A stretch of 64,000 nt of DNA from Enterobacter asburiae (GCF_007035645.1 NZ_AP019632.1:4216001-4280000), one strand, 5' to 3'. Numbered from the stretch's first letter, positions 28,810 to 38,632 are shown. Program-made: numbers and translations. The notes: generated from the sequence alone by a model not told the origin.

Positions 28810-31140
28810 ATGATGAAAGATTCGCTCTGCCGCATTATTGCGGGTGATATTCAGGCCAGAGCCGAACAGGTAGAAGCTGCCGTTCGCCTGCTTGATGAAG
28901 GGAACACCGTGCCGTTTATTGCACGCTATCGTAAGGAAGTCACCGGCGGTCTGGATGACACGCAGCTGCGTAACCTGGAGACCCGTCTGGGCTATCTGCG
29001 CGAGCTGGAAGAACGTCGTCAGGCGATCCTCAAATCCATAGGCGAACAGGGCAAGCTGACCAGCGAGCTTGAAAGCGCCATCAACGGCACCCTGAGCAAA
29101 ACCGAACTCGAAGATCTCTATCTGCCGTATAAACCGAAGCGCCGCACGCGCGGGCAGATTGCGATTGAAGCGGGTCTTGAGCCGCTTGCCGCTCTGCTGT
29201 GGAACGAGCCGTCCCACGATCCGGAAACCGAAGCCGCCAAATTTATCGACGCCGACAAAGGCGTAGCGGACACCAAGGCCGCCCTTGACGGCGCGCGCTA
29301 CATTCTGATGGAGCGCTTCGCCGAAGACGCCGCCCTGCTCGCTAAAGTGCGTGATTACCTGTGGAAGAATGCCCACATCGTCTCTACCGTCGTCGCGGGT
29401 AAAGAGGAAGAAGGCGCGAAATTCCGCGACTACTTCGATCACCACGAACCGATCTCTACCGCCCCTTCACACCGCGCGCTGGCGATGTTCCGCGGCCGCA
29501 ACGAAGGCGTGCTCCAGCTCTCCCTGAACGCCGACCCGCAGTTTGACGAGCCGCCGAAAGAGAGCCACTGCGAGCAGATCATTATCGACCATCTCGGCCT
29601 GCGCCTGAACAACGCCCCGGCGGACAGCTGGCGCAAAGGCGTGGTGAGCTGGACCTGGCGCATCAAGGTGCTGATGCACCTCGAAACCGAGCTGATGGGC
29701 ACCGTGCGCGAGCGCGCCGAAGACGAAGCGATTAACGTCTTCGCCCGTAACCTGCACGACCTGCTGATGGCCGCCCCTGCCGGCCTGCGCGCGACTATGG
29801 GTCTCGATCCGGGCCTGCGTACCGGCGTGAAGGTCGCTGTGGTTGACGGCACCGGCAAGCTGGTGGCGACCGATACCATCTATCCGCACACCGGCCAGGC
29901 AGCGAAAGCGGCCGTCGTGGTAGCGGCGCTGTGCGAAAAATACAACGTGGAGCTGGTTGCTATCGGCAACGGTACGGCCTCACGCGAAACCGAGCGTTTC
30001 TACCTCGACGTGCAGAAGCAGTTCCCGAAAGTGACGGCGCAGAAAGTAATCGTCAGCGAAGCGGGAGCATCCGTCTATTCCGCGTCCGAGCTGGCGGCCC
30101 AGGAGTTCCCGGACCTGGACGTTTCCCTGCGCGGTGCGGTCTCTATCGCACGCCGCCTGCAGGATCCGCTGGCGGAGCTGGTGAAGATCGACCCGAAATC
30201 CATCGGCGTGGGCCAGTATCAGCACGACGTGAGCCAGACTCAGCTGGCGCGCAAGCTGGATGCGGTGGTGGAAGACTGCGTAAACGCCGTCGGCGTTGAC
30301 CTGAACACCGCTTCCGTTCCCCTGCTGACCCGCGTGGCGGGCTTAACCCGCATGATGGCGCAGAACATCGTCGCCTGGCGTGATGAGAACGGCCAGTTCC
30401 AGAACCGTCAGCAGCTGCTGAAGGTGAGCCGTCTGGGGCCAAAAGCCTTTGAGCAGTGTGCGGGCTTCCTGCGCATCAACCACGGCGATAACCCGCTGGA
30501 TGCCTCCACCGTTCACCCGGAAGCGTACCCGGTTGTGGAGCGCATTCTGGCCGCCACCCAGCAGGCACTGAAAGATCTTATGGGTGACAGCAGCGCCCTG
30601 CGCAACCTGAAAGCCGTTGATTTCACCGATGACAAATTTGGTGTCCCCACCGTCACCGACATCATCAAAGAGCTGGAAAAGCCGGGCCGCGATCCGCGTC
30701 CTGAGTTCAAGACGGCGACCTTTGCTGACGGCGTGGAAACCATGAACGACCTGCTGCCCGGCATGGTGCTGGAAGGCGCGGTGACCAACGTCACTAACTT
30801 TGGCGCGTTTGTGGATATCGGCGTGCATCAGGACGGTCTGGTGCATATCTCTTCCCTTGCCGACAAGTTCGTTGAAGACCCGCACACCGTGGTCAAAGCG
30901 GGCGACATCGTGAAGGTGAAAGTGCTGGAAGTCGATCTGCAGCGCAAGCGTATCGCGCTGACCATGCGTCTGGACGAGCAGCCGGGCGACACCAGCGCGC
31001 GCCGCGGCGGCAATGGCGGTGGCCGCGAGCAGCAGCGCCCGGCCGCAAAAGCGGCAAAACCGCGCGGACGTGATGCTCAGCCTGCAGGCAACAGCGCGAT
31101 GATGGATGCGCTGGCGGCAGCGATGGGTAAGAAACGCTAA
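28810..31140 (+). CDS. yhgF: Tex-type RNA-binding transcription accessory protein
   Basis: 776-residue Tex/YhgF protein with a Tex N-terminal domain, a YqgF/RNase H-like domain from about 330 ([16 protein letters not shown]), helix-hairpin-helix repeats near 500-560 and a C-terminal S1 RNA-binding domain at about 650-725 ([22 protein letters not shown]). The last 50 residues are a Gly/Arg/Ala-rich tail ending in [15 protein letters not shown] as in E. coli. Bacterial Tex binds nucleic acid and affects transcription; the exact role in enterobacteria is not settled. Confidence 0.95.
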   Translation: MMKDSLCRIIAGDIQARAEQVEAAVRLLDEGNTVPFIARYRKEVTGGLDDTQLRNLETRLGYLRELEERRQAILKSIGEQGKLTSELESAINGTLSKTELEDLYLPYKPKRRTRGQIAIEAGLEPLAALLWNEPSHDPETEAAKFIDADKGVADTKAALDGARYILMERFAEDAALLAKVRDYLWKNAHIVSTVVAGKEEEGAKFRDYFDHHEPISTAPSHRALAMFRGRNEGVLQLSLNADPQFDEPPKESHCEQIIIDHLGLRLNNAPADSWRKGVVSWTWRIKVLMHLETELMGTVRERAEDEAINVFARNLHDLLMAAPAGLRATMGLDPGLRTGVKVAVVDGTGKLVATDTIYPHTGQAAKAAVVVAALCEKYNVELVAIGNGTASRETERFYLDVQKQFPKVTAQKVIVSEAGASVYSASELAAQEFPDLDVSLRGAVSIARRLQDPLAELVKIDPKSIGVGQYQHDVSQTQLARKLDAVVEDCVNAVGVDLNTASVPLLTRVAGLTRMMAQNIVAWRDENGQFQNRQQLLKVSRLGPKAFEQCAGFLRINHGDNPLDASTVHPEAYPVVERILAATQQALKDLMGDSSALRNLKAVDFTDDKFGVPTVTDIIKELEKPGRDPRPEFKTATFADGVETMNDLLPGMVLEGAVTNVTNFGAFVDIGVHQDGLVHISSLADKFVEDPHTVVKAGDIVKVKVLEVDLQRKRIALTMRLDEQPGDTSARRGGNGGGREQQRPAAKAAKPRGRDAQPAGNSAMMDALAAAMGKKR

Positions 31141-31149
31141 GGTTACAAT

Positions 31150-31188
31150 GCCCCTCACCCTAACCCTCTCCTCAAAGGGGAGAGGGGA
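31150..31188 (+). repeat. GGGTGAGGG-type repeat after yhgF
   Basis: CCCCTCACCCTAACCCTCTCC and AAAGGGGAGAGGGG, solo form, nine bases after the yhgF stop and ahead of the feo control region. Confidence 0.8.
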
Positions 31189-31343
31189 TCGCACGGTGCG
31201 GTCTTTCCCCCTCGTCCTCATGGGTGGGGGAATAAAATCATATCGAAATATATGAAACCGATTGCATAGCCATATTTAAACCACGAATTATCACCCCGTT
31301 AACAAATACTCCCCTTTTCGTTTTCCTGGCAATTCAGCAAATA

Positions 31344-31357
31344 TTGAGCCAGGTCAA
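31344..31357 (+). promoter_or_regulatory. Putative FNR site of feoABC
   Basis: TTGAG-CCAG-GTCAA matches the FNR palindrome at eight of ten positions and stands 119 bp ahead of feoA. E. coli feo is FNR-activated. Confidence 0.5.
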
Positions 31358-31414
31358 ACAGGCCGTAAATTAATACCGTAAACAACATTCCGTCACAGTT
31401 TTAATATTGCTGAT

Positions 31415-31433
31415 AAAAACTATTCTCATTATC
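31415..31433 (-). promoter_or_regulatory. Fur box of feoABC
   Basis: Read on the minus strand, GATAATGAGAATAGTTTTT matches most of the 19-bp Fur consensus (GATAATGATAATCATTATC). It lies 43 bp ahead of feoA, consistent with iron repression of ferrous iron uptake. Confidence 0.75.
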
Positions 31434-31475
31434 ATCCCATAGTAGATAATTTAACCTTTCGTGGAATCAGGCGTT

Positions 31476-31703
31476 ATGCAATTCACTCCAGACAGTGCAT
31501 GGAAGATTACCGGTTTTACCCGCGAAATTAGCCCAGCCTATCGGCAAAAGCTGCTGTCGCTGGGCATGCTGCCCGGCTCGTCATTCCAGGTCGTGCGCGT
31601 GGCGCCGCTGGGCGATCCGGTTCATATCGAAACCCGCCGCGTGAATCTGGTGCTGCGTAAGAAAGACCTCGCGTTAATAGAAGTCGAAGCCTTATCCCGA
31701 TAA
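31476..31703 (+). CDS. feoA: Ferrous iron transport protein A
   Basis: 75-residue SH3-like cytoplasmic protein that supports FeoB. The start at 31476 ([14 protein letters not shown]) matches E. coli FeoA; an earlier in-frame ATG at 31461 would add five residues. Conserved core [14 protein letters not shown] and [19 protein letters not shown]. First gene of feoABC, 30 bases before feoB. Confidence 0.97.
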   Translation: MQFTPDSAWKITGFTREISPAYRQKLLSLGMLPGSSFQVVRVAPLGDPVHIETRRVNLVLRKKDLALIEVEALSR

Positions 31704-31733
31704 CAAGCCAGCGGTTTCAGTGAGTCTAAAAAA

Positions 31734-34052
31734 ATGAAAAAGTTAACTATTGGCTTAATTGGCAATCCTAATTCCGGCAAGACGACGCTTTTTAACCAGC
31801 TAACCGGAGCCCGCCAGCGCGTGGGCAACTGGGCGGGCGTGACGGTTGAGCGTAAAGAGGGCCAGTTCACGACAACGGACAACCAGGTGACGCTGGTTGA
31901 CCTTCCCGGCACCTACTCCTTAACCACCATTTCGTCGCAAACCTCGCTCGATGAGCAGATTGCCTGCCACTATATTCTTGGCGGCGACGCGGACCTGCTG
32001 ATCAACGTGGTCGACGCTTCCAATCTCGAACGTAACCTTTATCTGACGCTGCAGCTGCTGGAGCTGGGCATCCCCTGCATTGTGGCGCTCAACATGCTCG
32101 ACATTGCGGAGAAACAAAAGCTGCGCATCGACGTCGATGCCCTCTCCGCGCGCCTGGGTTGCCCGGTCGTTCCGCTGGTCTCGACGCGCGCTCGCGGTAT
32201 TGATGCGCTGAAGCTGGCCATTGACCGTCACCAGGGAAATCATGACATTGAGCTGGTGCATTACGCGAAGCCTCTCCTGCGCGAAGCCAATGTGCTGGCG
32301 CAGGAGATGGACCAAAGCATGCCTGCGAAACAGCGCCTGTGGCTCGGCCTGCAGATGCTGGAAGGGGATATCTACAGCCGCGCTTACGCCGGGCATGCGG
32401 CTGATAAGCTGGACGCGACGGTGGCCCGTCTTAGCGACGAGCTGGACGACCCGGCGCTGCACATCGCCGACGCGCGTTACCAGGCCATCGCCTCGATTTG
32501 CGACGTTGTCAGTAACGCGCTGACGGCAGAGCCCAGCCGCTTTACGGCAGCGGTGGATAAGGTCGTGCTTAACCGCTTCCTCGGTTTGCCCATCTTCCTG
32601 CTGGTGATGTACGTGATGTTCCTGCTCGCCATTAACATCGGCGGCGCCCTCCAGCCTATTTTCGACGCCGGTTCCGTCGCGGTCTTCGTTCACGGAATTC
32701 AGTGGGTGGGTTACACTCTGCACTTCCCGGAATGGTTAACCATCTTCCTCGCACAGGGGATCGGCGGCGGTATCAACACCGTTCTGCCTCTGGTGCCGCA
32801 GATCGGCATGATGTATCTGTTCCTCTCGTTCCTGGAAGATTCCGGCTACATGGCGCGCGCCGCGTTCGTGATGGATCGTCTGATGCAGGCGCTAGGTCTG
32901 CCAGGTAAATCCTTCGTCCCGCTGATTGTCGGCTTCGGCTGTAACGTACCGTCGGTGATGGGCGCACGCACCCTGGATGCGCCGCGTGAACGTCTGATGA
33001 CCATCATGATGGCGCCGTTTATGTCCTGCGGTGCCCGTCTGGCCATCTTTGCGGTCTTTGCCGCAGCCTTCTTTGGTCAGCAGGGCGCGCTGGCGGTCTT
33101 TTCGCTGTACGTGCTGGGCATCGTGATGGCGATCCTCACCGGTCTGATGCTGAAGCACACCATTATGCGCGGTGAAGCGTCGCCGTTTGTGATGGAGCTG
33201 CCGGTGTATCACGTGCCGCATCTGAAAAGCCTGGCGATCCAGACCTGGCAGCGCCTGAAGGGCTTTGTGCTGCGCGCCGGTAAGGTGATTGTCATCGTCA
33301 GCATTTTCCTGAGCGCGCTGAACAGCTTCACCCTCAGCGGGCAGGCGGCAGAAAACATCAACGACTCTGCCCTCGCCTCCGTCAGCCGCGTCATCACGCC
33401 GGTCTTCAAACCGATTGGCGTGCATGAGGATAACTGGCAGGCGACCGTCGGGCTGTTCACCGGCGCGATGGCGAAAGAGGTGGTTGTCGGCACCCTGAAC
33501 ACGCTTTACACCGCAGAGAACATTCAGGAACAGGAATTTAATCCGGCAGAGTTTCATCTCGGTCATGAACTGCTGGGTGCCGTAGAGGAAACCTGGCAGA
33601 GCCTGAAAGACACCTTCAGCCTGAGCGTGCTGGCGAACCCTATTGAGGCCAGCAAAGGCGACGGCGAAATGGCAACAGGTGCCATGGGCGTGATGGGCGA
33701 GAAATTTGGCAGCGCGTCCGCGGCCTACAGCTACCTCATCTTTGTTCTGCTCTACATTCCATGCATCTCCGTGATGGGGGCGATTGCCCGCGAGTCCAGC
33801 CGCGGCTGGATGGGCTTCTCCATCCTGTGGGGGTTAAACATTGCGTACTCGCTGTCGACGCTCTTTTATCAAACCGTTAATTTCAGCCAACATCCGCGCT
33901 ACAGCCTGGTCTGCATTCTCGCGGTTGTGCTGTTTAACGTGATAGTGCTCGGTTTGCTGCGGCGTGCGCGCAGCCGCGTCGACATCGACCTGCTGGCAAA
34001 CCGTAAAACCGCCGCGACCTGCTGCAGCAGCCCGGCGGGCGACTGTCACTAA
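31734..34052 (+). CDS. feoB: Ferrous iron transporter FeoB
   Basis: Inner-membrane Fe2+ transporter with a cytoplasmic G domain. 772 residues: G1 GNPNSGKT at 10-17, G3 DLPGTYSL, G4-type NMLD near 120, then a GDI-like helical domain and, from about residue 280, the membrane region with two Gate motifs (VGFGCNVPSVMGARTL and LIFVLLYIPCISVMGAIARE). The C-terminal tail has a Cys cluster (CCSSP...C). Complete and in frame. Confidence 0.98.
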   Translation: MKKLTIGLIGNPNSGKTTLFNQLTGARQRVGNWAGVTVERKEGQFTTTDNQVTLVDLPGTYSLTTISSQTSLDEQIACHYILGGDADLLINVVDASNLERNLYLTLQLLELGIPCIVALNMLDIAEKQKLRIDVDALSARLGCPVVPLVSTRARGIDALKLAIDRHQGNHDIELVHYAKPLLREANVLAQEMDQSMPAKQRLWLGLQMLEGDIYSRAYAGHAADKLDATVARLSDELDDPALHIADARYQAIASICDVVSNALTAEPSRFTAAVDKVVLNRFLGLPIFLLVMYVMFLLAINIGGALQPIFDAGSVAVFVHGIQWVGYTLHFPEWLTIFLAQGIGGGINTVLPLVPQIGMMYLFLSFLEDSGYMARAAFVMDRLMQALGLPGKSFVPLIVGFGCNVPSVMGARTLDAPRERLMTIMMAPFMSCGARLAIFAVFAAAFFGQQGALAVFSLYVLGIVMAILTGLMLKHTIMRGEASPFVMELPVYHVPHLKSLAIQTWQRLKGFVLRAGKVIVIVSIFLSALNSFTLSGQAAENINDSALASVSRVITPVFKPIGVHEDNWQATVGLFTGAMAKEVVVGTLNTLYTAENIQEQEFNPAEFHLGHELLGAVEETWQSLKDTFSLSVLANPIEASKGDGEMATGAMGVMGEKFGSASAAYSYLIFVLLYIPCISVMGAIARESSRGWMGFSILWGLNIAYSLSTLFYQTVNFSQHPRYSLVCILAVVLFNVIVLGLLRRARSRVDIDLLANRKTAATCCSSPAGDCH

Positions 34053-34062
34053 GGAGTAAACC

Positions 34063-34299
34063 ATGGCATCGTTGATTCAGGTTCGTGACCTGCTGGCACT
34101 GCAAGGGCGAATGGAGGCGAAACAGCTGAGCCTCAGCCTGCATACGCCGCAGCCGATGATCGATGCCATGCTGGAAAGACTGGAAGCCATGGGGAAAGCC
34201 GTGCGGATTCAGGAAGAAGCGGACGGTTGTCTCTCCGGCAGTTGTAAAAGCTGTCCGGAAGGAAAGTCCTGCCTCAGGGAGTGGTGGACGCTGCGTTAA
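34063..34299 (+). CDS. feoC: Ferrous iron transport protein C
   Basis: 78-residue winged-helix protein, found only in gammaproteobacteria, which protects FeoB from proteolysis in Salmonella. A helix-turn-helix-like N-terminal part ([20 protein letters not shown]) is followed by a Cys-rich wing with four cysteines between about 57 and 72 ([15 protein letters not shown]), a possible Fe-S or oxygen sensor. Ten bases after feoB. Confidence 0.95.
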   Translation: MASLIQVRDLLALQGRMEAKQLSLSLHTPQPMIDAMLERLEAMGKAVRIQEEADGCLSGSCKSCPEGKSCLREWWTLR

Positions 34300-34300
34300 C

Positions 34301-34328
34301 AAAGCCGGGCATCGCTGCCCGGCTTTAT
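34301..34328 (+). terminator. feoC terminator
   Basis: AAAGCCGGGCA/TGCCCGGCTTT stem with a short TCG-containing loop, starting one base after the feoC stop. Ends in TTTAT; also usable from the opposite strand. Confidence 0.8.
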
Positions 34329-34332
34329 CGTA

Positions 34333-34602
34333 TTACTTGTAGACGTCCGCCGTTGCGCGTACGTTTTTGGTCTGTTTTTCTGCACTGGTGACGACATAGT
34401 ACGTTCCGCCCAGCTCATCCGCTTTCTTCGACAGCTCTCTGCGAGCATCCATCGGCGCGGTGGTGTCAGACGTAGAAATCTCACCAATTTTCGTCAGATT
34501 CATGCCGGCAACTTTATCTTTTTCCAGCTCTTTTGCCGCAAAGACGCCAAATGACAGTGACCCAATAACCAGAGAAGTGACAATACCTGTAACAAGTTTC
34601 AT
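34333..34602 (-). CDS. Secreted DUF1471 (YhcN/BhsA-type) small protein
   Basis: 89-residue predicted periplasmic protein. The signal peptide (about 1-22, ending FGVFAA) is followed by a small alpha/beta domain with the C-terminal pattern GGTYYVVTSAEKQ...RATADVYK. This is diagnostic of the YhcN/BhsA/McbA family, whose members take part in stress and biofilm responses. Start at MKLVTG (34602); an upstream ATG would add five residues. K-12 has yhgA here instead, so this is a lineage-specific gene. Exact role unknown. Confidence 0.8.
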   Translation of the reverse strand: MKLVTGIVTSLVIGSLSFGVFAAKELEKDKVAGMNLTKIGEISTSDTTAPMDARRELSKKADELGGTYYVVTSAEKQTKNVRATADVYK

Positions 34603-34650
34603 AGCCTGACTCTCCATAGGATTGTTGTTTTGATTATCGTAGGCAGAACA

Positions 34651-34681
34651 ACCGCAACGACATCTGGAGTATGGTTGCGGT
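34651..34681 (-). terminator. Possible bioH terminator
   Basis: ACCGCAAC (34651-34658) pairs with GTTGCGGT (34674-34681), an 8-bp stem lying 33 bases past the bioH stop. The T-run on the minus strand is poor, so efficiency is doubtful. Confidence 0.45.
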
Positions 34682-34713
34682 GTGTTACTTTTTCCAGGCA
34701 GGATAGAAAATAA

Positions 34714-35487
34714 TCAGTCGAAACGTTGACTTAACGCAATCAGCGCTGAACAAAATTCCGTCGGATGAGAGATAAACGGGGCATGTGCGGCTTTGGCAAT
34801 GATCTGCGATTCACTCTCCGGCCAGAGCGAATCCAGCAGCGGAACCACTTTGCGCGGCACAATCCCGTCGAGATAACCGTAGATACGCAGGTGCGGCACC
34901 GTCAGCGCGGCCAGCGGCTCGCGCAGGTCAACCGTTTTCAGGAGCTCAAGTCCGCCGTTTAGCACCTCAACCTCCGGCATCGGCAGCGAAAGCACGGTCT
35001 GCTTCAGCGTTCGGGCATCCTTACGCGCGGTGTCAGTGCCCATTGTCTGCAATGCCAGGAACCGCTCTACGGTCCGCTGGAAATCTTCGCTCAGCTGCTG
35101 CTGGAAGCCCGCCAGCACGTCAGGCTTGATCCCCGGCCACTCTTCCTGCGCGCTAAAACAGGGCGATGACGCCACCGTCACCAGCGCTTTTACGCGTTCA
35201 GGCCGCGACAGCGCAATCTGGCTCGCCACCAGCCCGCCCAGGCTCCAGCCCAGCCAGACCGCGTTTTGCGGCGCAGCGTCCAGAACCTGCTGCGCCATTT
35301 CATCAAGCGACAACGCGCCATACCCGCGGCTGCGGCCAAAGCCGGGTAAATCCACCAGATGCAGCGTGAAATGCGAGGCAAGTTCCTCACGTATGCAATG
35401 CCATATCTCCGCATTCAGGCCCCATCCGTGCAGCAGCACAAGATGGCAATTTCCTGTCCCTACGGTCTGCCACCACAGCGTCTTCAT
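34714..35487 (-). CDS. bioH: Pimeloyl-ACP methyl ester esterase
   Basis: Removes the methyl group from pimeloyl-ACP methyl ester, ending synthesis of the biotin precursor. 257 residues, alpha/beta-hydrolase. The catalytic triad matches E. coli BioH: Ser82 in GWSLGG, Asp207 in GYLDG, His235 in AAHAPF. Stands alone, away from the bio operon as in E. coli, and is divergent from gntX. Confidence 0.97.
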   Translation of the reverse strand: MKTLWWQTVGTGNCHLVLLHGWGLNAEIWHCIREELASHFTLHLVDLPGFGRSRGYGALSLDEMAQQVLDAAPQNAVWLGWSLGGLVASQIALSRPERVKALVTVASSPCFSAQEEWPGIKPDVLAGFQQQLSEDFQRTVERFLALQTMGTDTARKDARTLKQTVLSLPMPEVEVLNGGLELLKTVDLREPLAALTVPHLRIYGYLDGIVPRKVVPLLDSLWPESESQIIAKAAHAPFISHPTEFCSALIALSQRFD

Positions 35488-35523
35488 CAGTTACTGTTCT
35501 CTTTTTTCACATGGAGGTTGCAC

Positions 35524-36207
35524 ATGCTAACAGTACCCGGCTTGTGCTGGCTATGCCAAATGCCGCTGGCGCTCAGCGGGTGGGGCGTCTGCTCCGTCTG
35601 CACGCGATCGCTGCAATGGCGTATCGGGATCTGTCCACAATGTGGTTTACCGGCCACGAACCCCTCGTTGCCCTGTGGCCGCTGCCTGAAAAAATCCCCG
35701 CCGTGGAGCGCGCTGGTGGCCGTGGATGATTATGTTCCGCCGCTGAACAGGCTGATCCACGCGCTGAAGTTTTCCGGGCAGAGCTCGCTGGCACAGCCCC
35801 TTGCCCGCCTGCTGTTGCTGGCGGTTTTGCAGGCGAGACGTCACCGGGCACTGCCGAAAATTGACATGGTGGTGAATGTCCCTTTATACCGACATCGGCA
35901 CTGGCGGCGCGGCTATAACCAGAGTGATCTGCTCTGCCGTCCCCTCGCACGGTGGCTCGGCTGCCGGTATGAGGCCCGCGCGCTGACACGCGTTCATGCC
36001 ACCGCCATCCAGCATCAGCTCAGCGCACGGCTTCGCAAAAGAAACCTCAAAAATGCCTTTCGCCTTGAATTGCCGGTCGACGGTCTCCATATCGCGATTG
36101 TGGATGATGTCGTCACCACGGGCAGTACCGTTGCTGAACTTTCCCGACTGCTTTTGCGAAGCGGCGCCGCGTCGGTTCAGGTATGGTGTCTGTGCCGTAC
36201 CTTGTAG
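35524..36207 (+). CDS. gntX: ComF-family phosphoribosyltransferase-like protein GntX
   Basis: 227 residues, the E. coli length. The N-terminus has zinc-finger-like cysteine pairs (CWLC, C..C, CPQCG, CGRC). The C-terminus has a type I phosphoribosyltransferase signature (IAIVDDVVTTGST). ComF relatives assist natural transformation; in E. coli the protein (YhgH/GntX) has been linked to use of DNA as nutrient, which relates it to the hof cluster in this window. The ATG at 35524 follows GGAGG. Confidence 0.93.
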   Translation: MLTVPGLCWLCQMPLALSGWGVCSVCTRSLQWRIGICPQCGLPATNPSLPCGRCLKKSPPWSALVAVDDYVPPLNRLIHALKFSGQSSLAQPLARLLLLAVLQARRHRALPKIDMVVNVPLYRHRHWRRGYNQSDLLCRPLARWLGCRYEARALTRVHATAIQHQLSARLRKRNLKNAFRLELPVDGLHIAIVDDVVTTGSTVAELSRLLLRSGAASVQVWCLCRTL

Positions 36208-36268
36208 CCCTTCTTCAATGGGCGTATGATTATACCCAGGTAATTTAGTCAACTATTAGGCCAAAGCT

Positions 36269-36844
36269 ATGATCCGTATTTCCGATTCTGCACAAGCGCA
36301 CTTTGCCAAACTGCTGGCAAATCAGGAAGAAGGGACGCAGATCCGCGTGTTTGTGATTAATCCAGGCACTCCGAATGCAGAATGTGGTGTTTCTTATTGT
36401 CCTCCGGACGCTGTGGAAGCGACTGACACTGCCCTTAAATTTGAACAGCTCACAGCCTACGTTGATGAGCTGAGCGCACCGTATCTTGAAGATGCGGAGA
36501 TCGACTTCGTCACCGATCAGCTGGGTTCTCAGCTGACCCTGAAAGCGCCGAACGCGAAAATGCGTAAAGTGTCTGACGATGCCCCGCTGATGGAGCGCGT
36601 TGAGTATCTGCTGCAATCCCAGATCAACCCACAGCTGGCGGGCCACGGCGGTCGTGTTTCCCTGATGGAAATCACCGACGAAGGTTTTGCCATTCTGCAG
36701 TTTGGCGGCGGCTGTAACGGCTGCTCAATGGTCGATGTAACGCTGAAAGAAGGGATCGAGAAGCAGCTGCTGAACGAGTTCCCGGAACTGAAAGGCGTGC
36801 GTGACCTGACCGAGCACCAGCGCGGCGAGCACTCTTACTACTAA
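36269..36844 (+). CDS. nfuA: Fe-S biogenesis protein NfuA
   Basis: Carrier that delivers [4Fe-4S] clusters to target enzymes, important under oxidative stress and iron limitation. 191 residues. The N-terminal part is a degenerate A-type carrier domain. The C-terminal Nfu domain has the cluster-binding pair Cys149 and Cys152 in [11 protein letters not shown]. Follows gntX, as in E. coli. Confidence 0.98.
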   Translation: MIRISDSAQAHFAKLLANQEEGTQIRVFVINPGTPNAECGVSYCPPDAVEATDTALKFEQLTAYVDELSAPYLEDAEIDFVTDQLGSQLTLKAPNAKMRKVSDDAPLMERVEYLLQSQINPQLAGHGGRVSLMEITDEGFAILQFGGGCNGCSMVDVTLKEGIEKQLLNEFPELKGVRDLTEHQRGEHSYY

Positions 36845-36862
36845 TTCAGTATCCGTCTGTAT

Positions 36863-36893
36863 CGCCCGGTGGCGCTGCGCTTACCGGGCCTAC
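36863..36893 (+). repeat. REP-like palindrome after nfuA
   Basis: CGCCCGGTGGCGCTGCGC then TTACCGGGCCTAC; classical REP shape, 18 bases after the nfuA stop. Together with composite repeat 3 it occupies the first part of the 391 bp gap before gntT. Confidence 0.75.
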
Positions 36894-36905
36894 AGAAATA
36901 GTGAG

Positions 36906-36988
36906 GTCTGATTGCCCTCACCCCCGGCCCTCTCCCACGGGAGAGGGTGAAAACATTAAAAACGGTAACCTCATGGTTACCGTTTTGC
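36906..36988 (+). repeat. Composite repeat 3 with terminator hairpin
   Basis: Third copy of the roughly 80 bp unit: CCCTCACCC with the CCCTCTCCC/GGGAGAGGG hairpin (36913-36949), then AAAACGGTAACC/GGTTACCGTTTT (36958-36988). Unlike the other four it lies between tandem genes (nfuA and gntT), so it may insulate gntT. Confidence 0.85.
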
Positions 36989-37060
36989 GTTTACCTCCCA
37001 TATGTTGACCTGCGTCTCATAATTCAAATTTAGCCTCCCAGGGTGATTCTCAATCGAGCC

Positions 37061-37076
37061 ATGTTACCCGTATCAT
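37061..37076 (+). promoter_or_regulatory. GntR operator 1 of gntT
   Basis: ATGTTACCCGTATCAT matches the gluconate repressor operator (ATGTTACCGATAACAT) at most positions. A -10-like TATAAC follows at 37099-37104, so repressor here would block the promoter. Confidence 0.7.
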
Positions 37077-37200
37077 TCTCGTGGGCACTCAGCATCCTTA
37101 TAACAGCCGACTAAACTTAATGGTTTCGAAGGCATCAGTATGAGTGCCGTTAACACTCTGTTCCCAGTTGGGACAATCGGAATTTGTCGTTGAAACAATG

Positions 37201-37216
37201 ACGTTACCCATAACAA
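37201..37216 (+). promoter_or_regulatory. GntR operator 2 of gntT
   Basis: ACGTTACCCATAACAA, a second GntR-type operator, 140 bp from the first centre to centre and just ahead of gntT. Two operators at such a distance allow repression by looping, as proposed for E. coli gntT. Confidence 0.65.
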
Positions 37217-37235
37217 TTCAAAGGCCAGGTAAATC

Positions 37236-38552
37236 ATGCCATTAGTCATCGTTGCTATCGGTGTTGTGTTATTACTGCTCTTGATGATCCGTTTCAAAAT
37301 GAACGGATTTATCGCTCTGGTTCTGGTGGCACTTGCAGTCGGTCTGATGCAGGGTATGCCGCTGGTTAAAGTTATCAGTTCCATCAAAGCCGGCGTCGGC
37401 GGCACGCTCGGCAGCCTGGCGCTGATCATGGGCTTCGGCGCCATGCTCGGTAAAATGCTGGCAGACTGCGGGGGCGCCCAGCGTATCGCCACCACGCTGA
37501 TTGCCAAATTTGGCAAGAAGAACATCCAGTGGGCGGTGGTATTAACCGGTTTTACCGTCGGCTTCGCGCTGTTCTATGAAGTGGGCTTCGTGCTGATGCT
37601 GCCGCTGGTGTTCACCATCGCGGCTGCGGCAAACATTCCGCTGCTGTATGTCGGTGTGCCAATGGCTGCGGCGCTGTCCGTGACTCACGGCTTCCTGCCG
37701 CCGCACCCGGGTCCAACCGCTATCGCAACCATCTTCCACGCGGATATGGGTAAAACCCTGCTGTTCGGTACGATTCTGGCGATCCCAACCGTGATTCTGG
37801 CGGGCCCGGTTTATGCCCGCTTCCTGAAAGGCATTGATAAGCCGATCCCAGAAGGTCTGTACAGCGCCAAAACCTTCACCGAAGAAGAGATGCCGGGCTT
37901 TGGCGTCAGCGTCTGGACCTCTCTGGTACCGGTTATCCTGATGGCGATGCGTGCCGTGGCGGAGATGATTCTGCCGAAAGGTCATCCGTTCCTGTCCGTT
38001 GCGGAATTCCTCGGTGACCCGGTCATGGCAACGCTGATTGCGGTGCTGATCGCGATGTTCACCTTCGGCCTGAACCGCGGCCGTTCTATGGATCAGATCA
38101 ACGACACGCTGACCTCTTCCATCAAAATCATTGCCATGATGCTTCTGATCATCGGCGGTGGCGGTGCATTCAAGCAGGTTCTGGTCGACAGCGGCGTGGA
38201 TAAATACATCGCTGCCATGATGCATGAAACCAACGTATCGCCGCTCCTGATGGCCTGGTCTATTGCCGCGGTTCTGCGTATTGCGCTGGGTTCTGCGACC
38301 GTTGCAGCGATCACCGCGGGCGGTATCGTTGCCCCGCTGATTGCGACCACGGGTGTTAGCCCTGAGCTGATGGTTATCGCCGTCGGTTCCGGTAGCGTGA
38401 TTTTCTCTCACGTTAACGACCCTGGCTTCTGGCTGTTCAAGGAGTACTTCAACCTGACGATCGGTGAAACCATCAAGTCCTGGTCCGCGCTGGAAACCAT
38501 TATTTCGGTGTGCGGTCTGGTCGGGGTACTGCTGTTGAATATGGTGGTTTGA
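37236..38552 (+). CDS. gntT: High-affinity gluconate transporter
   Basis: Inner-membrane gluconate:H+ symporter of the GntP family. 438 residues, the E. coli GntT length, with about 12-14 hydrophobic segments. Typical family sequence includes GFALFYEVGFVLMLPL and VTHGFLPPHPGPTAIA, where the PPHPGP turn is highly conserved. Two GntR operators precede it. The cytoplasmic gluconate kinase and gntR are not in this window. Confidence 0.96.
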   Translation: MPLVIVAIGVVLLLLLMIRFKMNGFIALVLVALAVGLMQGMPLVKVISSIKAGVGGTLGSLALIMGFGAMLGKMLADCGGAQRIATTLIAKFGKKNIQWAVVLTGFTVGFALFYEVGFVLMLPLVFTIAAAANIPLLYVGVPMAAALSVTHGFLPPHPGPTAIATIFHADMGKTLLFGTILAIPTVILAGPVYARFLKGIDKPIPEGLYSAKTFTEEEMPGFGVSVWTSLVPVILMAMRAVAEMILPKGHPFLSVAEFLGDPVMATLIAVLIAMFTFGLNRGRSMDQINDTLTSSIKIIAMMLLIIGGGGAFKQVLVDSGVDKYIAAMMHETNVSPLLMAWSIAAVLRIALGSATVAAITAGGIVAPLIATTGVSPELMVIAVGSGSVIFSHVNDPGFWLFKEYFNLTIGETIKSWSALETIISVCGLVGVLLLNMVV

Positions 38553-38561
38553 TGTAAAAAA

Positions 38562-38592
38562 GCCGGGTAGCGCTGACGCTTACCCGGCCTAC
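38562..38592. repeat. REP-like palindrome, gntT/malQ terminator
   Basis: GCCGGGTAGCG / CGCTTACCCGGC, followed by CTAC, preceded by an A-run (TAAAAAA). A REP element lying between convergent gntT and malQ; the hairpin with flanking A/T runs probably ends transcription. Confidence 0.7.
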
Positions 38593-38601
38593 ATTCTATT
38601 T

Positions 38602-38631
38602 CCTCTCCCTCTGGGAGAGGGTTAGGGTGAA
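38602..38631 (-). repeat. Partial GGGTGAGGG-type repeat before malQ end
   Basis: CCTCTCCCTCTGGGAGAGGGTTAGGGTGA: hairpin plus a cut-off TAGGGTGA end that abuts the malQ stop codon at 38633. The outer part of the element is missing. Confidence 0.7.
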
Positions 38632-38632
38632 A

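Noticed and set aside
31238..31255. TCATAT/ATATGA inverted repeat upstream of feoA
   Set aside because: AT-rich, short, no T-run, far from the Fur and FNR sites; not distinguishable from chance.
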